64,000 nucleotides of DNA. Origin: Vibrio cortegadensis. Lineage in GTDB: Bacteria; Pseudomonadota; Gammaproteobacteria; Enterobacterales; Vibrionaceae. The stretch covers positions 372,001-436,000 of the forward strand of contig NZ_AP025473.1 of the NCBI RefSeq assembly GCF_024347395.1, written 5' to 3'. Under the pieces are notes generated by a model. It made no database searches. It saw only the letters and a list, made by a program, of their open reading frames with translations, and had not been told where the DNA came from. Positions 38,592-48,155 of this stretch are shown one piece after another. The translations under genes were made by a program, and so were the position numbers. The first letter of the stretch is position 1. Each line of letters begins with the position of its first letter.

Positions 38592-39059
38592 CGCCTCGTT
38601 ATTCTAGAACGTCACTGCTGCCAATAATTAACATCAAAAGTTTAACCTTATTCCTATCTCATCTTGATGCCACTTCAGTACTAACCTACTCAAAGATTCA
38701 CCGATGCCGAATGCCACACTGGATACCTAGGTGACGTTTATAAGGTTGAATAAAAATCGAATGTTCACCGACAACGAGCGGATGTACATAAAAATGCCTA
38801 ATGATCTATTGGCATATTTATGACGTCAATAATTTGTAAAAAATACGAATACTCAATAAGTTGAGGAAAGTGAAGAGACAATAGATACGATTAATCATGG
38901 TATAAATCGTATCCAATCAATGCGCATAATTATTTCGTTTTTTCCACAATGAAAGTAAGTGATGTAACGCTGATTATTGATATGACAGCATTCTAACTAT
39001 TTTATAATTTGGATAGACTGATTCCATAATGTCTAAGTTGTCTGTATGAGAGCGTAAAT
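38592..39059. other. Spacer between tmcA/parS2 and the DUF342 gene
   Basis: About 470 AT-rich bases without a supported ORF; promoter of the DUF342 gene lies at its right end. No element recognised beyond the parS2 pair at its left. Confidence 0.5.
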
Positions 39060-40757
39060 ATGTGGAATAAAGTTGTCTCTATGTCTGAAGACGATAAGCA
39101 GGTCATTGCGAAACTGCCATCGACGGTTGTCGTTGAAAGCAATTTCGATCAGACAGGGTTAGATGAAGCGCTTGATGCTTTAGATGCCCAAGACTTATGC
39201 TTATTAGAATCAGAGGTAACTCGTTTCATTAATTGCGCAAAAGATGGTAAAGGTGATGCTTATGAAGGTTTCGTCATTGCTGAGTCTCGTAATGCGACAT
39301 CGGTTGTTGAAGTCACTGATAACGACATGCTTGCCACCATGGTGATTACAGGTGCTTATCGTGGGCGAGGCTTACGTGGTAACGAAATTGTTCATGCGCT
39401 CGCAACTGCTCATGTAACGAAAGGCATAAATAAGTTAGCCCTAAAAAAAGTCATGGCCGTAAGCGCAAGTTTAGCTGGAGGTGAGGTTTTCAATCAACCC
39501 GTTGCTCAGGGGAAAATGCCGATTCAAGGGACTGACAGCCAGTTTATCCCTTTGGTGGATGATGTTACTAAACAAGTTCTTAAGCCTCAGGGCGATAAAA
39601 CTAGCACTGGTAAGTTGGATATGCGTAATCTAGGTGAGACGATTACGGTCGCTGAAAACGAACAAGTAATGAAAAGAATCCCGTCAACAAAAGGTGAGGC
39701 TGGATTTACTGTTCAAGGCAAAATTATCCCGCCTCAGCCAGGAAATGATGTCGCACTCCAGCCTGGCAAGGGGACTCATATCTCCCCAGATAACCCCAAT
39801 TTATTACTCGCAAGTTTTGCTGGTATGCCGCTAATCAAGCCTAAAACCATTGATGTAGATAACGCCATGTGTGTGAAAAATGTAAGCGTGGCTACGGGGC
39901 ATATAAAATTTAAAGGTAGCGTCGTTATTGCGGGAGATGTCGAACCGGGGATGATTGTCAAAGCGACGGGTTCAATCACTATTGGTGGTTTTATTGAGTC
40001 GGCCGATGTTCGTGCTCAAGGCGACATACAAGTAGGAAAAGGGATCATTGGTCACACCGTAAGTGATGGTGAGGAAAAAACCTGTCACGTGAGATCTAGC
40101 GGCTCAATAACGGCTAACTACGCTCAATTTTCAGATTTGCAAGCGGGACAAGATATAAGACTCAGTGTGCACAGCATGAATAATGAAATTCGCTGTGGTC
40201 ATGATTTAATTGTTGAAGACGGCAATCAAAAGCAAGGCACCTTAAACGGCGGTTGCGCTAAAGTAGGACGCAAAATTCAATGTGTGCATTTAGGTGTTGA
40301 AGGTGACAATGCAACAAAAGTTATCCCTTTTGCTCGATACGACATGTATAAAGAGAAAATAGCTAAGTACAAAGAGCAGTATAAAATCGCGCAAGCTGCA
40401 ACAATGGATGTTATTCGTAAAGAGATGGAGTTTAAGAAAAAACCAAAAGCAGAGCGGAGTGATGAAGAGGCGCACATTATTGAACAGATGAAAGCTCAAA
40501 ATAGTGTGACTTTGGAAAAAGTGAAAAAACACCTTGAAGGACTTGAGTTAGAATTTGATGGCTTACTGGAAACAGCGACGGTAGATGTGATTGATAAGGT
40601 GTACACCCGAGTGAGTGTTCATTATGGCGATGAGTTTATTACGACGAAACGAGTACATGGGCCGAGTGTTTTTTCATTTAATCATTACGAGATATCTTGT
40701 GAGTCCAAGTTGGCAGAGGGAAGTGACGCTGAGTCAGATGGTGATATTTCGATGTAA
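39060..40757 (+). CDS. FapA/DUF342 family polymer-forming protein
   Basis: A 565-residue cytoplasmic protein of the DUF342/FapA family. The N-terminal domain ends near 180, and residues 260-410 have the short repetitive strands of a polymer-forming beta-helix (GHIKFKGSVVIAGDVEPGMIVKATGSI-type rungs). A coiled coil spans about 425-510. Family members have been linked to envelope and surface-structure processes, but the role in Vibrio is not established. GAGAG precedes the ATG. Monocistronic with its own terminator. Confidence 0.85.
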   Translation: MWNKVVSMSEDDKQVIAKLPSTVVVESNFDQTGLDEALDALDAQDLCLLESEVTRFINCAKDGKGDAYEGFVIAESRNATSVVEVTDNDMLATMVITGAYRGRGLRGNEIVHALATAHVTKGINKLALKKVMAVSASLAGGEVFNQPVAQGKMPIQGTDSQFIPLVDDVTKQVLKPQGDKTSTGKLDMRNLGETITVAENEQVMKRIPSTKGEAGFTVQGKIIPPQPGNDVALQPGKGTHISPDNPNLLLASFAGMPLIKPKTIDVDNAMCVKNVSVATGHIKFKGSVVIAGDVEPGMIVKATGSITIGGFIESADVRAQGDIQVGKGIIGHTVSDGEEKTCHVRSSGSITANYAQFSDLQAGQDIRLSVHSMNNEIRCGHDLIVEDGNQKQGTLNGGCAKVGRKIQCVHLGVEGDNATKVIPFARYDMYKEKIAKYKEQYKIAQAATMDVIRKEMEFKKKPKAERSDEEAHIIEQMKAQNSVTLEKVKKHLEGLELEFDGLLETATVDVIDKVYTRVSVHYGDEFITTKRVHGPSVFSFNHYEISCESKLAEGSDAESDGDISM

Positions 40758-40773
40758 TGTCTATGTTATTGGT

Positions 40774-40810
40774 TAAAAAAATCCCATCCATTTAGGGTGG
40801 GATTTTTTAA
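40774..40810 (+). terminator. Terminator of the DUF342 gene
   Basis: AAAAAATCCCATCC / GGGTGGGATTTTTT stem-loop, 20 bases past the stop. Confidence 0.85.
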
Positions 40811-40852
40811 TATCAATAGTTTTTATATTAACTGAGAAGCAAATAAATCGTA

Positions 40853-41326
40853 TTAATTTAATGTTTCAATAATATTTAGCATTTCCGTTTCATGTTCAGG
40901 GTTAAGCATACCTTCATGAGCAAACAAAACTTTACCTTCGGCATCTATAATTGAGACAACTGCACTTTTCTTTTCCATATCCAGTTCAGTTGCAATAAGA
41001 CCTTTTGAATCCATTACGTATAAGTTTTCAGAATCGTTTTTAGCGCCTTTCTTAAATTCATTTTTAATGAATAAACCGGCACCCATAGGTGCATCTTTAG
41101 CATTAATAATTCGACATAAACGGATTGAGCGCGCATCGAAAATTTTAGACGTAATGTGGTGGTGCATGTCGTTTGCTGAAGCGTGACCCGCATTTGCAAT
41201 CACTAGTGTTGCTTTGCCTATAAGCTCATCCGTTCCCCAGACTTCAAAAGCGCCACTTGCTGTTGTTAGACCACCTTTCGTGATTTCAAACTCTGGAAAT
41301 TGCTGACCGACTACGATATTCGACAT
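40853..41326 (-). CDS. YtfJ-family protein, leaderless copy
   Basis: A 157-residue thioredoxin-fold protein of the YtfJ family. Alignable parts are VGQQFPEFEITKGG, IINAKDAPMGAGLFIKNE (YtfJ: IINTDDAIFGTGSFV) and KSAVVSIIDAEGKVLFAHEG. The family normally has a signal peptide; this copy begins MSNIVVGQQF with none, so it would stay in the cytoplasm. No CxxC motif. Function of YtfJ unknown. Preceded by a complete two-box operator (41388-41445), which ties it to the arabinose/sulfatase regulon; a second intact copy is at 62261. Confidence 0.75.
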   Translation of the reverse strand: MSNIVVGQQFPEFEITKGGLTTASGAFEVWGTDELIGKATLVIANAGHASANDMHHHITSKIFDARSIRLCRIINAKDAPMGAGLFIKNEFKKGAKNDSENLYVMDSKGLIATELDMEKKSAVVSIIDAEGKVLFAHEGMLNPEHETEMLNIIETLN

Positions 41327-41387
41327 ATTTGTTTCCCTATATAATTAGTGTTTTCGTTAGAGATATTCTGCTTTAATTATTTGATAA

Positions 41388-41445
41388 AAAACTAGACATA
41401 GAGCACTTTTGCAAAATAGTGGACGGGGGTTGTTAAATATCGTAA
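41388..41445 (-). promoter_or_regulatory. Regulon operator upstream of ytfJ-like copy 1 (complete)
   Basis: Read on the minus strand: TTACGATATTTAACA (from 41445) and TGTCTAGTTTT (from 41398), box starts 47 bases apart. Box 2 is the one nearer the gene. Confidence 0.75.
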
Positions 41446-41579
41446 TTATAAAAATCACTACATATTTTTCTTAAATTATAATTGCTCGACTTGTTATTTC
41501 GACATGCTTTAACGTTATATCTGCGGGTTAAATACGATAAGACTATTACTTCATAAGTAATTTGCGACTTTAAATCCAC

Positions 41580-41620
41580 GAAAAAAGGGAGCTTGCCACA
41601 ATGTGGAAAACTCCCTAAAA
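41580..41620 (-). terminator. Terminator of sulfatase 1
   Basis: Minus strand AGGGAG ... CTCCCTTTTTT hairpin, about 30 bases past the stop at 41651. Confidence 0.75.
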
Positions 41621-41650
41621 GCATATCAGTACTCTATTTTGAATTATTGG

Positions 41651-43195
41651 TTAGTCGTCGAAATCAAACAGAGGCTCAGCAGGCTTACCAAGAGAAGTTA
41701 CATATTCGTCAGCCATCTTAATCATGTCGGCATATTTAGCTTTCTCTTTTTTTGCAATATTTCTTTTTTCGCCAATATCTTTAGCAAGGTTGTACATCTT
41801 AGGTTTTTTCTTCACGCCATCGCTGATAAGAGATACACCTGTGTAAGTCAACTTGTAGTCACCCTTGCGAAAGCCCACTAGTTGACCACGCATAAATACA
41901 GGGACGAAGTCGCGAGGTGCATCTTCACCGCGAAGCAGCAGGCCTGACTGATCGATACCGTCAATTTCTACGTTAGGAAGCTTAGCTCCGGTCATTGAAG
42001 CAATGGTCGGCATTAAGTCTAGAGCCGAGAACATAGAATCATTTGCTCCGGCAGGGATTTGACCAGACCATGTGATGATACCCGGTACGCGAGCGCCACC
42101 TTCATATGGAGAGGATTTGCCATCTTTGAACGGTTTGGCTGAGCCAGCCGCGCCGCGATCAGCATATCCAAGCCAAGGTCCATTATCTGATGTGAATACT
42201 ACGATGGTATTGTCATCTATGCTGTTAAGCTTTAGAGCTCGCATGATGCGACCAATGGAGTAATCTTGTTCAACCATTACATCACCGTAAGGTGTTTCTG
42301 TTTTACCTATGAACTCAGGAGAATTGAATAAGGGAACGTGGCTTTCTGGTGGATTGAAGTAGATGAAGAAAGGTTCGTCTTTATTATTATTGATATATTC
42401 AACTGTACGAGAGGTAATATCACGCAAGAAGGTAGTTTGGTTAACTGTCCCAATCAGGTTGTCTTCGAACTTAGTACCGTTCTCTGATGAAAATGAGTGA
42501 TATAGAGGAACTTGGAAGTACTCGTTCTTAGAGCGACCGTCTTTGAAGCTAGCTAGTTGGTTATCTCTCTCTATCCATTTAGCCATAAATGCAGGGTCTT
42601 TGAATACTGCGGGACTCGTTATACTTTTCTTAATCGGTTTAAGACGGAATTCAGGGTTCGTGTTGTTCATATCTGTTGAGAATGGGATACCATACCACTC
42701 TTGGAAGCCGTGACGTGTAGGGACATGCTCAATTCCATCCTTGCCCCAGCCTAAATGCCACTTACCTAACATGAAAGTTTTGTACCCCTCATCACGTAGC
42801 ATTTCAGCCATTGTTACTTCTGTTTTAGGTAGACCATCTTTGTCAGTCTCTTCAAATACGGCCATTTGTTTTCCATACATACCGGTTCTTACACCTACAC
42901 GACCCGTTAAAAGAGACGCGCGAGCTGGTGAGCTAACTGGTGCTGACATGTAAAAACTAGAAAAGTTTTGACCATCCGCTGCTAGTTTATCGATGTTCGG
43001 AGTAGGGAATGTGCCGCCATTAGCGCTGATATCTGCGTAGCCTGCGTCATCAAGAAGAACGACGATAACGTTAGGTTGGTTTGAAGGAGCTCGATTTGCA
43101 CCCATTGCTTCCGGTAAAGCTGAGGCACTTGTACCGGCAAATGCAGTAGAGGATAGAGCGGCGCCAATAAGGCAAACTAAGGTGTTTTTTTTCAT
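41651..43195 (-). CDS. Secreted serine-type sulfatase 1
   Basis: A 514-residue alkaline-phosphatase-fold sulfatase with a cleavable signal (ending SSTAFA, residue 20). Metal-binding NVIVVLLDDAGYAD, maturation motif S88-S-P-A-R followed by ASLLTGR, and GKWHLGWG and TSDNGPW are present. Ser in place of Cys at the [CS]xPxR position means formylglycine must be made by the radical SAM maturase, which is divergently encoded next door. It removes sulfate esters from carbohydrate in the periplasm or outside. Exact sulfatase subfamily and linkage not determinable here. Confidence 0.9.
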   Translation of the reverse strand: MKKNTLVCLIGAALSSTAFAGTSASALPEAMGANRAPSNQPNVIVVLLDDAGYADISANGGTFPTPNIDKLAADGQNFSSFYMSAPVSSPARASLLTGRVGVRTGMYGKQMAVFEETDKDGLPKTEVTMAEMLRDEGYKTFMLGKWHLGWGKDGIEHVPTRHGFQEWYGIPFSTDMNNTNPEFRLKPIKKSITSPAVFKDPAFMAKWIERDNQLASFKDGRSKNEYFQVPLYHSFSSENGTKFEDNLIGTVNQTTFLRDITSRTVEYINNNKDEPFFIYFNPPESHVPLFNSPEFIGKTETPYGDVMVEQDYSIGRIMRALKLNSIDDNTIVVFTSDNGPWLGYADRGAAGSAKPFKDGKSSPYEGGARVPGIITWSGQIPAGANDSMFSALDLMPTIASMTGAKLPNVEIDGIDQSGLLLRGEDAPRDFVPVFMRGQLVGFRKGDYKLTYTGVSLISDGVKKKPKMYNLAKDIGEKRNIAKKEKAKYADMIKMADEYVTSLGKPAEPLFDFDD

Positions 43196-43259
43196 TAGAT
43201 TTTCTCTATGGTACGTAATAATTATCGATAATAATTACGCCTATTACTAGTAGATAATA

Positions 43260-43274
43260 TTACGATATTTAACA
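43260..43274 (+). promoter_or_regulatory. Regulon box 1 between sulfatase 1 and the maturase
   Basis: Perfect TTACGATATTTAACA in the divergent promoter region; the second box at +47 is not recognisable, so this is a single-box site. Confidence 0.6.
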
Positions 43275-43366
43275 ACTGTTATCCGTTATATTGTTTTTGT
43301 GCACCGCATCAGGAAAGGAAGTTATTTGGGTGCTAAAGTCACGAAAAATCCATAAGAGACGTCGCA

Positions 43367-44536
43367 ATGAATACTCCTCACATCATGGCAAAGCCAACCG
43401 GTTCTAAATGTAATATCGACTGTGAATATTGTTTTTATTTAGAGAAAGAGAAGCTGTACCCAGATCGTTCAGATTGGAGAATGTCTGATGATGTGCTTGA
43501 TACTTATATAAGGAAAACAGTTGATAGCCAAAAGGCTATGCCTCATTGTGAGTTCTCTTGGCAGGGGGGGGAACCAACCCTGATGGGAATCGATTTTTTT
43601 GAGAAAGCAATCGCGCTACAGAAGAAGTACGCTGGATCTAAACATTGCCAAAATTCATTCCAAACAAACGGCATTTTAATTGATGAAAAGTGGTGCACAC
43701 TATTTAAGAATCATAACTTTTTAATCGGATTATCAATTGATGGCGAAGCTAAGCATCATGACATTTACCGTAAAACGCGTTCAGGGAAAGGCACTCACTA
43801 TAGAGTAACGCAAACACTATCTTTGTTTAGAAAGCACGGCGTTGAGTTCAATGCAATGACCGTTATACACAAGGGCAACGTAAATGACCCTAAAGGTGTA
43901 TATAAAGCTCTAAAATCTTATGGTTGTCGCCATATTCAATTAACTCCACTTATCGAACGTAAAGCGCAGGAGAAAACAGAAGATGGTTTAATGCTCATCA
44001 ATCCAGATTTTAGTGGTCAGTCTAAAGTCACTGAGTGGTCTATCACGGCCGAAGAGTATGGCAGCTTTATGTGTGGAATCTTCGACCAATGGAAGAAGAA
44101 AGATGTCGGCAAAACCTTTATCTATACCTTTGAAAGCACTCTGGCGCAAATGGCTGGAACAGGGGGGGCTTCGTGTATTACACGCGAGACTTGCGGTGAT
44201 GCTATTGCGCTTGAAGCTAACGGGGATATTTACTCATGCGACCACTATGTTTACCCTGAACATCTTGTCGGAAATATACTCACTCATGACGTTGATGAGA
44301 TTGCAAAGTTAGATAGCCAAATCAACTTTGGTAATGCTAAGCGAGATAATATCTCAATCGACTGTAAAAGTTGCAAATATTTGCGTTTGTGCAATGGAGG
44401 CTGCCCTAAACACCGGTTTGAAATTTCGAGTGATGGCAAGCCAAATAAAAATTACTTGTGTTCAGGGTATAAACGTTACTTTGCTCACACCAGTATCGAA
44501 TTCACTAACATACTATCTGCAATAGGGAAGCGTTAA
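43367..44536 (+). CDS. Anaerobic sulfatase-maturating enzyme (radical SAM)
   Basis: A 389-residue radical SAM/SPASM protein. The [4Fe-4S]-SAM motif is C15-x3-C19-x2-C22 (SKCNIDCEYCFYLEKEKLYP), followed by WQGGEPTLMG. The C-terminal SPASM region has CGDAIALEANGDIYSCDHYVYP and CKSCKYLRLCNGGCPKHRF for two auxiliary clusters. It oxidises the Ser or Cys of sulfatase active sites to formylglycine. All three sulfatases nearby are Ser-type, fitting exactly. AAGAGA upstream of the ATG. Its stop overlaps a remnant ORF. Confidence 0.95.
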   Translation: MNTPHIMAKPTGSKCNIDCEYCFYLEKEKLYPDRSDWRMSDDVLDTYIRKTVDSQKAMPHCEFSWQGGEPTLMGIDFFEKAIALQKKYAGSKHCQNSFQTNGILIDEKWCTLFKNHNFLIGLSIDGEAKHHDIYRKTRSGKGTHYRVTQTLSLFRKHGVEFNAMTVIHKGNVNDPKGVYKALKSYGCRHIQLTPLIERKAQEKTEDGLMLINPDFSGQSKVTEWSITAEEYGSFMCGIFDQWKKKDVGKTFIYTFESTLAQMAGTGGASCITRETCGDAIALEANGDIYSCDHYVYPEHLVGNILTHDVDEIAKLDSQINFGNAKRDNISIDCKSCKYLRLCNGGCPKHRFEISSDGKPNKNYLCSGYKRYFAHTSIEFTNILSAIGKR

Positions 44537-44613
44537 TGAAGAAAGCGTTATTAGGACGGGCTATTACTACATCTATGGCCACAAATGTAATGGCCGCTGA
44601 TTTTGATAGCTGA
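44536..44613 (+). pseudogene. Remnant of an exported protein: signal peptide only
   Basis: The TAATG junction at the maturase stop starts a 25-codon frame, MKKALLGRAITTSMATNVMA then ADFDS-stop. This is a complete signal peptide with an AxA-type cleavage site and nothing after it. The most natural reading is the 5' stump of a deleted secreted gene, probably another sulfatase translated together with the maturase. A functional mini-peptide cannot be excluded. Confidence 0.5.
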
Positions 44614-44705
44614 AGTGTTTATATTTAAGTTGTTTGAAATTATGTTTTGATAATAACTCGGATAAACTAATTTCTAAAATTGGCATCGTCATTAACATCG
44701 GCATT

Positions 44706-44738
44706 AAAAAAGCTCCTTAGTTAATTAAGGAGCTTTGT
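44706..44738 (-). terminator. Terminator of sulfatase 2
   Basis: AAAAAAGCTCCTTAGTTAATTAAGGAGCTTT palindrome; T run on the minus strand, about 26 bases past the stop. Confidence 0.85.
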
Positions 44739-44763
44739 TTATTTAATTCTTCTTATGTTGAAA

Positions 44764-46257
44764 CTACTTCCAGCCGCGAGGGTTATCAATAATTTCTTGG
44801 TTCTTCGCTTCTAGCTCTTTCGCCATTTTAGCTGTTATTTCAGGGTATTTTAGAGTGACATCGTAAGATTCACGCATGTCAAAAGCATAATCATATAGAT
44901 TTGGTTCTTGCAGTTTACGCATATCAATCGCGTCACCTAGACCATTTGAGTACATAGTGTATGGACCACGGTATTTGAAGTTATCGTCACGGAATGCATC
45001 AAAGCGCATTGCATTAGGGAACCAAATTTTACGGTTCGAGTTGTTTGCTTCGTAACCTTTTATGTCACCTTTAAACATTTTCGTTAAATCAAAACCGTCA
45101 ATGATGCGATCTTGAGGCATTTCTTTAACACCAGCGAGCGCAGCAAAAGTAGGTAGCATATCAACGCCAGAAACCAGTGAATCTACCTCTTGACCTTGTT
45201 TGATCTTCGCTGGCCATGACACGATAAATGGTACACGCTGACCGCCATCAAAGGTCGTGAATTTACGGCCACGAGTATCACCGGCATCGCCATCAAACCA
45301 CGCACCATTATCTGAGGTAATTACAAACACAGTATTTTCGTACTTACCTTCGGCTTTTAGTTTTTCGACCATTTGACCAACGCGATCATCAATGGTGCGC
45401 ATCACATCACCGTAAAGGCCTGCGTCTGATTTACCTAATTCTTCTTCGGGTGCAAATAGCGGTACATGCGGGAATGCATGGGCAAAGTACATGAAGAATG
45501 GTTTATCGTCGCTATAGTTTTCGATCATACTTTCTGCTTTATCGAAGTAAGCTGCATTCAGTTTTGTTTGGTCAACTGGTGTTGGGATTGCTACATCTTC
45601 ATTATGCCAGATCGTGTAACCGGGCATATCGTTACTAAAGTAAGCACCATAGAACTCTTCGTATCCGCGATTATGTGGCTTAGCTGGTTCAGCTTCACCA
45701 ATATGCCATTTTCCAATCATGGAGGTCTGGTAACCTGATGCTTTCATAATTTCAGGCAAAAGAATTTCATCTTCCGGCATATAAGTAGTGAGGTCGATGA
45801 GCTTAAGTGCGTTGTTAAGAGGGTGTCCTTCTGGCCATACAACACCGATTAGACCTGATTTCTGCGGATAGCGCCCTGTCATCATCGATGCGCGAGACGG
45901 TGTCGATGATGGTGCTGCTGTATAATAGTTATTAAGCTTAAGGCCGCCGGCTGCCAGCGCATCGATGTTTGGTGTTTGGATCGCTTTGCTGCCGTATGAG
46001 CTCAGATCACCATAACCCATATCATCAAGCACCATAAATACGATATTAGGGCGCTCAGTTTCGCTTAGAGTTGCGGATTGTAAAGACAGATCATTAAGGT
46101 ATATATTTTTAGCCTGTAGATGCTCTGCACTCGTAGATTGTTCATACGCTGCAATCTTCACTACAGGATAAGCGATTGCTGTTGCAACAGCCGCGGCTAA
46201 AACCGTTTTTACTTTATTGCGCTTAATTACATCAAGTGCTTGTCTAGAACTAAACAT
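44764..46257 (-). CDS. Membrane-anchored serine-type sulfatase 2
   Basis: A 497-residue sulfatase with an N-terminal hydrophobic segment (residues 17-36, TVLAAAVATAIAYPVVKIAA) that lacks a clear cleavage site, so it may be anchored facing the periplasm. Metal site NIVFMVLDDMGYGD, maturation motif S118-T-P-S-R followed by ASMMTGR, GKWHIGE and VITSDNGAWFDGD are seen. It is a close paralogue of sulfatase 3 along the whole length. A complete regulon operator lies 98 bases upstream of the start. Confidence 0.9.
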   Translation of the reverse strand: MFSSRQALDVIKRNKVKTVLAAAVATAIAYPVVKIAAYEQSTSAEHLQAKNIYLNDLSLQSATLSETERPNIVFMVLDDMGYGDLSSYGSKAIQTPNIDALAAGGLKLNNYYTAAPSSTPSRASMMTGRYPQKSGLIGVVWPEGHPLNNALKLIDLTTYMPEDEILLPEIMKASGYQTSMIGKWHIGEAEPAKPHNRGYEEFYGAYFSNDMPGYTIWHNEDVAIPTPVDQTKLNAAYFDKAESMIENYSDDKPFFMYFAHAFPHVPLFAPEEELGKSDAGLYGDVMRTIDDRVGQMVEKLKAEGKYENTVFVITSDNGAWFDGDAGDTRGRKFTTFDGGQRVPFIVSWPAKIKQGQEVDSLVSGVDMLPTFAALAGVKEMPQDRIIDGFDLTKMFKGDIKGYEANNSNRKIWFPNAMRFDAFRDDNFKYRGPYTMYSNGLGDAIDMRKLQEPNLYDYAFDMRESYDVTLKYPEITAKMAKELEAKNQEIIDNPRGWK

Positions 46258-46562
46258 ACATTTCCTTAAAGTGATAAATAACTACTATCATTATTTTGTA
46301 CATGGACAATTTGATACATATTGGGATTTTGCGCTTGGTGACAAATAAAGGCTATTATGATATTTAGCATTAGTGACTGTGTATTTACTTAATCTACCCT
46401 GAGTCTCATTTTTGTTGAAATAAAACACTGAAACCTTTTGTTGATATTGTATTGCTTTATGAAATTATGAATATACGGTTATGTTTTCTGATATGAGAAA
46501 GTAAATAGAAGATTGGATGGTTTGACAAGGAGGAGAGTTTTTTAGCTAATAGTTTTTAAAAT
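46258..46562. other. Promoter region of sulfatase 2
   Basis: About 300 bases without genes, containing the complete operator at 46355-46412; nothing else recognised. Confidence 0.5.
46355..46412 (+). promoter_or_regulatory. Regulon operator upstream of sulfatase 2 (complete)
   Basis: TTATGATATTTAGCA at 46355 and AGTCTCATTTT at 46402, 47 bases apart. Read on the plus strand while the gene is on the minus strand, so orientation is opposite to that at araB. Confidence 0.7.
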
Positions 46563-46600
46563 AAAAACGCCCGATGCTGTGCATCAGACGTTTTAAGCAA
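46563..46600 (-). terminator. Terminator of sulfatase 3 operon
   Basis: AAAAACGCCCGATGC-TGT-GCATCAGACGTTTT imperfect hairpin just past the stop at 46620, T run on the minus strand. Confidence 0.75.
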
Positions 46601-46619
46601 AAACAAGTCTTAGGTTATT

Positions 46620-48104
46620 TTAGGATTTCCATCCGCGAGGGTTATCAATCAGTCTTTGGTTTTCTGCATCCAGTAGAGCTTTCATTTGAGCTGCAACTTC
46701 TGGGTGCTTAGCAGAGACATCGTAAGACTCACGGGTATCAATGCTGTAGTCCGTCAGGTGAGGGTGGCGAATCTGCTTGATAGAGATAGTTGGGCCCATG
46801 TCGTTAGAGTAGATGCCGACTGGACCGCGATATTTCCAATCTTTGGTACGAAGTGCATCGATTTGAGTATTGTTGTAATACCAAACGATACGGTCATCAT
46901 TTGCTTCTTCGAACTCAGCCACGTTACCGTTGAATAGAGGCGACAAGTTATGACCGTCGATATCACGATCTTGAGGCATCTCAGTAACGCCAGCTAGCTC
47001 TGCGAACGTCGGGAACATATCAACGCCAGATAATAGCGTATCAACTACAGCAGGCTCTTTAATCTTGGCAGGCCAAGACACAATGAATGGCACTTTATGA
47101 CCGCCATCCCATGTTTCAAACTTACGACCACGAGCATTACCACCATTATCGCCATCGAACCATGCCCCGTTATCTGAGGTAATAACAAATACTGTATTGT
47201 CGAACTTGTTACTGTCTTTCAGTTTTTGAACTAGTTCGCCAACTTCACGGTCGATATCTTCCATTACGTCACCGTAAAGACCAGCATCTGATTTGCCTAG
47301 CTCATCTTCAGGTACGAATAGAGGAACGTGTGGGAATGCATGAGCGAAGTACATGAAGAAAGGTTTATCTTCTGCAAAGCCATCAATGTAATCATGAGCC
47401 TTGTCAAAGAACGCATCGTTTAGCTTAGTCTGGTCAACTGGGGCAGGAATAGCGACCTCATCGTTTTCCCAAATTGTATAACCAGGCATATCATTACTGA
47501 AATAACCGCCAAAGTAGTTATCAAAGCCGTGTTCGTGGGGTTTAGAACGTTCACCGATATGCCACTTACCAATCATTGCCGTCGAGTAACCAGCAGCACT
47601 CATTACTTCAGGCATTAGAATTTCGTCTTCTGCCATGCTCACGTTCACATCTAGAACCTTTAGAGCATCATTGATTACGTGACCTTCAGGCCAAACAACA
47701 CCAAGTAGGCTGTTACGAATAGGGAATCGACCAGTCATCATCGATGCGCGAGATGGGGTGCTTGTAGGCGCCGCAGTGTAATAGTTGGTCATTCTCAAAC
47801 CATTCTCTGCAAGTGCATCGATATTAGGCGTTTTAATCGCCTTGCTACCGTAAGAGCTTAAATCGTTGTAAGCCATATCATCCAGAACCATAAAAATGAT
47901 ATTAGGACGATCAGCTTTACCAAGTGCGGCAGATTGTTCTTGAATGCCAGATATATATGTTTTCTTGGCTTCTAGATGCTTTTGATTAATAGGGGCTTCA
48001 TAAGATACCACCTTGATTACAGGGTAGGCGCATGCTGCGGCGACAGCGACAGCAATTGCAGTCTTAATTTTGTGTCGTTTGATAACTTCAACGAGCTTAT
48101 TCAT
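46620..48104 (-). CDS. Membrane-anchored serine-type sulfatase 3
   Basis: A 494-residue paralogue of sulfatase 2 with the same N-terminal anchor plan (residues 14-33). Metal site NIIFMVLDDMAYND, maturation motif S115-T-P-S-R followed by ASMMTGR, and VITSDNGAWFDGD are seen. Last gene of the leftward GH51 operon, after a 52-base gap with a hairpin. The pair with sulfatase 2 suggests two related but different sulfate positions on the same polymer. Confidence 0.9.
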   Translation of the reverse strand: MNKLVEVIKRHKIKTAIAVAVAAACAYPVIKVVSYEAPINQKHLEAKKTYISGIQEQSAALGKADRPNIIFMVLDDMAYNDLSSYGSKAIKTPNIDALAENGLRMTNYYTAAPTSTPSRASMMTGRFPIRNSLLGVVWPEGHVINDALKVLDVNVSMAEDEILMPEVMSAAGYSTAMIGKWHIGERSKPHEHGFDNYFGGYFSNDMPGYTIWENDEVAIPAPVDQTKLNDAFFDKAHDYIDGFAEDKPFFMYFAHAFPHVPLFVPEDELGKSDAGLYGDVMEDIDREVGELVQKLKDSNKFDNTVFVITSDNGAWFDGDNGGNARGRKFETWDGGHKVPFIVSWPAKIKEPAVVDTLLSGVDMFPTFAELAGVTEMPQDRDIDGHNLSPLFNGNVAEFEEANDDRIVWYYNNTQIDALRTKDWKYRGPVGIYSNDMGPTISIKQIRHPHLTDYSIDTRESYDVSAKHPEVAAQMKALLDAENQRLIDNPRGWKS

Positions 48105-48129
48105 GATATTTCCTTATATTAAGATCAAC

Positions 48130-48154
48130 AAAGACGGGCTCTGCCCGTCTTTTA
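48130..48154 (-). terminator. Intercistronic hairpin before sulfatase 3
   Basis: AAAGACGGGC-TCT-GCCCGTCTTTTA between the Cys-rich gene and sulfatase 3. It may terminate partially or protect mRNA ends. Confidence 0.6.
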
Positions 48155-48155
48155 G

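Noticed and set aside
43196..43366. Complete two-box operator at the sulfatase 1/maturase divergent promoter
   Set aside because: Box 1 is perfect but nothing like box 2 occurs at +47, so I list it only as a single-box site.
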